Positions 6,108-6,862 of a DNA stretch of 6,862 bases are shown piece by piece. A model generated the notes under the pieces. That model was not told where the DNA came from, searched no databases, and saw nothing but the letters and a program-made list of their open reading frames with translations. Positions within the stretch are counted from its first letter, which is position 1. The number at the start of each line of letters is the position of its first letter. Origin of the DNA: Acidimicrobiia bacterium (GTDB taxonomy: Bacteria > Actinomycetota > Acidimicrobiia > Acidimicrobiales > AC-14); assembly GCA_019244985.1 (NCBI GenBank), contig JAFASB010000252.1, positions 1 through 6,862 of the forward strand, written 5' to 3'. Both the position numbers and the translations under genes were made by a program.

Positions 6108-6818
6108 ATGGGCCTCTACCGCGACCAGGGCGTGGTGCTGCGGACGATCCGCCTCGGCGAGTCCGATCGCATCGTCACGCTCGTCACCCAGGCCCACGGC
6201 AAGGTCCGGGCCGTCGCCAAAGGCGTGCGCAAGACCAAGAGCCGCTTCGGCGGACGCCTCGAGCCCACCAGTCACGTCTCGCTGCTGCTGTACGAGGGCA
6301 GGGAGCTCGACCTCGTCACCCAGGCCGAGGCCCTCGACCACTTCCGGGTCATCCGCGAGGACCTCGACCGCCTGGCCCGGGCCACGACGATGCTCGAGGC
6401 CGTCGACCAGGTCGCCCAGGAGCGCCAACCTGGAGCCCGGCTCTACCAGATGCTGGTTGGGGCCCTGCGGGCCTTGGCGGCCCACAACGCGCCTCTGCTG
6501 GTTCCCGGCTTTTTCCTGAAGCTGTTGGCGTTGGAGGGATTCCAGCCGATCCTCGACGGGTGTGCCTCCTGCGGTACGCCCGAGCCACTCGTGGCCTTCG
6601 ACCTCGTCGTCGGCGGTGCGCTCTGCCCGGCCTGCGCCCGGGGTCCGCGGGTCTCCGAGCAGGCCATCGACCTCATGCACCGGATCCTCGACGGCGGCCT
6701 CGCCGGCGTCCTCAACGAGCCGGTGACCCCCGCCACCTACGAGGTCACCGACCTGGCCACACGGGCCATGGAACACCACCTCGAACGCCGCCTGCGATCG
6801 GTGACGGTCCTCGACTGA
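6108..6818 (+). CDS. recO: DNA repair protein RecO
   Basis: RecO works with RecR and RecF to load RecA onto SSB-coated single-stranded DNA, and it anneals complementary strands. The 236-residue product begins YRDQGVVLRTIRLGESDRIV, the typical N-terminal OB fold that binds DNA. KVRAVAKGVRKTKSRFGGRL follows, then a helical region with VPGFFLKLLALEGFQP. A four-cysteine zinc site (C152, C155, C173, C176; CxxC-17-CxxC) follows, as in RecO of Gram-positive and Deinococcus types and unlike E. coli. A helical C-terminal region ends the protein. The ATG at 6108 is ten bases after the uppS stop, the only gap in the cluster. GGGG (6102-6105) lies very close to the ATG and is a poor ribosome site. Adjacency to uppS is familiar in actinobacteria. 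Confidence 0.95.
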   Translation: MGLYRDQGVVLRTIRLGESDRIVTLVTQAHGKVRAVAKGVRKTKSRFGGRLEPTSHVSLLLYEGRELDLVTQAEALDHFRVIREDLDRLARATTMLEAVDQVAQERQPGARLYQMLVGALRALAAHNAPLLVPGFFLKLLALEGFQPILDGCASCGTPEPLVAFDLVVGGALCPACARGPRVSEQAIDLMHRILDGGLAGVLNEPVTPATYEVTDLATRAMEHHLERRLRSVTVLD

Positions 6819-6862
6819 CCGTTTGCCCCCGGGCGCCCCCCGACCCCTCCAAAACCTCTCCG
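6819..6862 (+). other. Non-coding 3' end of window after recO
   Basis: These 44 bases follow the recO stop. They are C-rich (runs of five and six C), with a short palindrome GGGCGCCC at 6831-6838 and AAAA near the end. There is no hairpin with a T-tract, so no rho-independent terminator can be called, and no start of a following gene can be identified before the window ends. Confidence 0.6.

Noticed and set aside
5225..6109. Minus-strand 294-codon frame opposite uppS
   Set aside because: It is antisense to a clearly conserved gene and shows no domain of its own.
6825..6848. G-quadruplex on the minus strand
   Set aside because: Only three G-tracts of at least three bases are present, so a stable four-tract quadruplex is not supported.
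6819..6862. Rho-independent terminator after recO
   Set aside because: The only inverted repeats are a four-base stem (6830-6833 with 6839-6842) and a loopless GGGCGCCC palindrome, with no T-tract, so a terminator is not supported.

Overview
This window is a compact, single-direction block of bacterial housekeeping genes, all on the + strand. It is very GC-rich, and third codon positions are mostly G or C. The order is infB (5' end missing), ylxP/DUF503, rbfA, nrnA-type DHH phosphoesterase, truB, ribF, uppS, recO. The gene content, the zinc-finger RecO, the uppS/recO adjacency, the GTG and TTG starts and the composition all point to an actinobacterium (Actinomycetota). The IF-2 and DUF503 sequences feel closest to the Acidimicrobiia-type lineages, but that finer placement is only an impression.

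Layout: bases 1-1991 encode the last 662 residues of translation initiation factor IF-2, starting inside its Gly/Pro/Arg-rich linker. Bases 1982-2269 hold a DUF503 (YlxP) gene that is easy to miss because its frame has no ATG, GTG or TTG in a usable place; the best start is an ACG behind a good Shine-Dalgarno sequence. Bases 2262-2612 encode RbfA, 2612-3571 a DHH/DHHA1 phosphoesterase (NrnA type), 3568-4437 TruB, 4437-5384 the bifunctional RibF, 5381-6097 a cis-prenyltransferase (UppS) and 6108-6818 RecO. The last 44 bases carry no gene.

How the genes fit together: the first five deal with translation and RNA. IF-2 starts translation, RbfA matures the 30S subunit, TruB makes pseudouridine 55 in tRNA, the DHH protein probably degrades nanoRNA/pAp, and DUF503 is a conserved partner of this neighbourhood. 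RibF makes FMN and FAD, UppS makes the lipid carrier for the cell wall, and RecO acts in recombinational repair. Every junction from infB to uppS overlaps by 1 to 10 bases, and only uppS-recO has a gap (10 bases). This strongly suggests one polycistronic mRNA with translational coupling.

No mobile element, CRISPR array, RNA gene or novel defence-type system is visible. The points worth a second look are the apparent ACG start of the DUF503 gene, the ribF-uppS-recO junction where rpsO-pnp would often be expected, the reversed uppS/recO order, and a 42-base in-frame repeat in the IF-2 linker.
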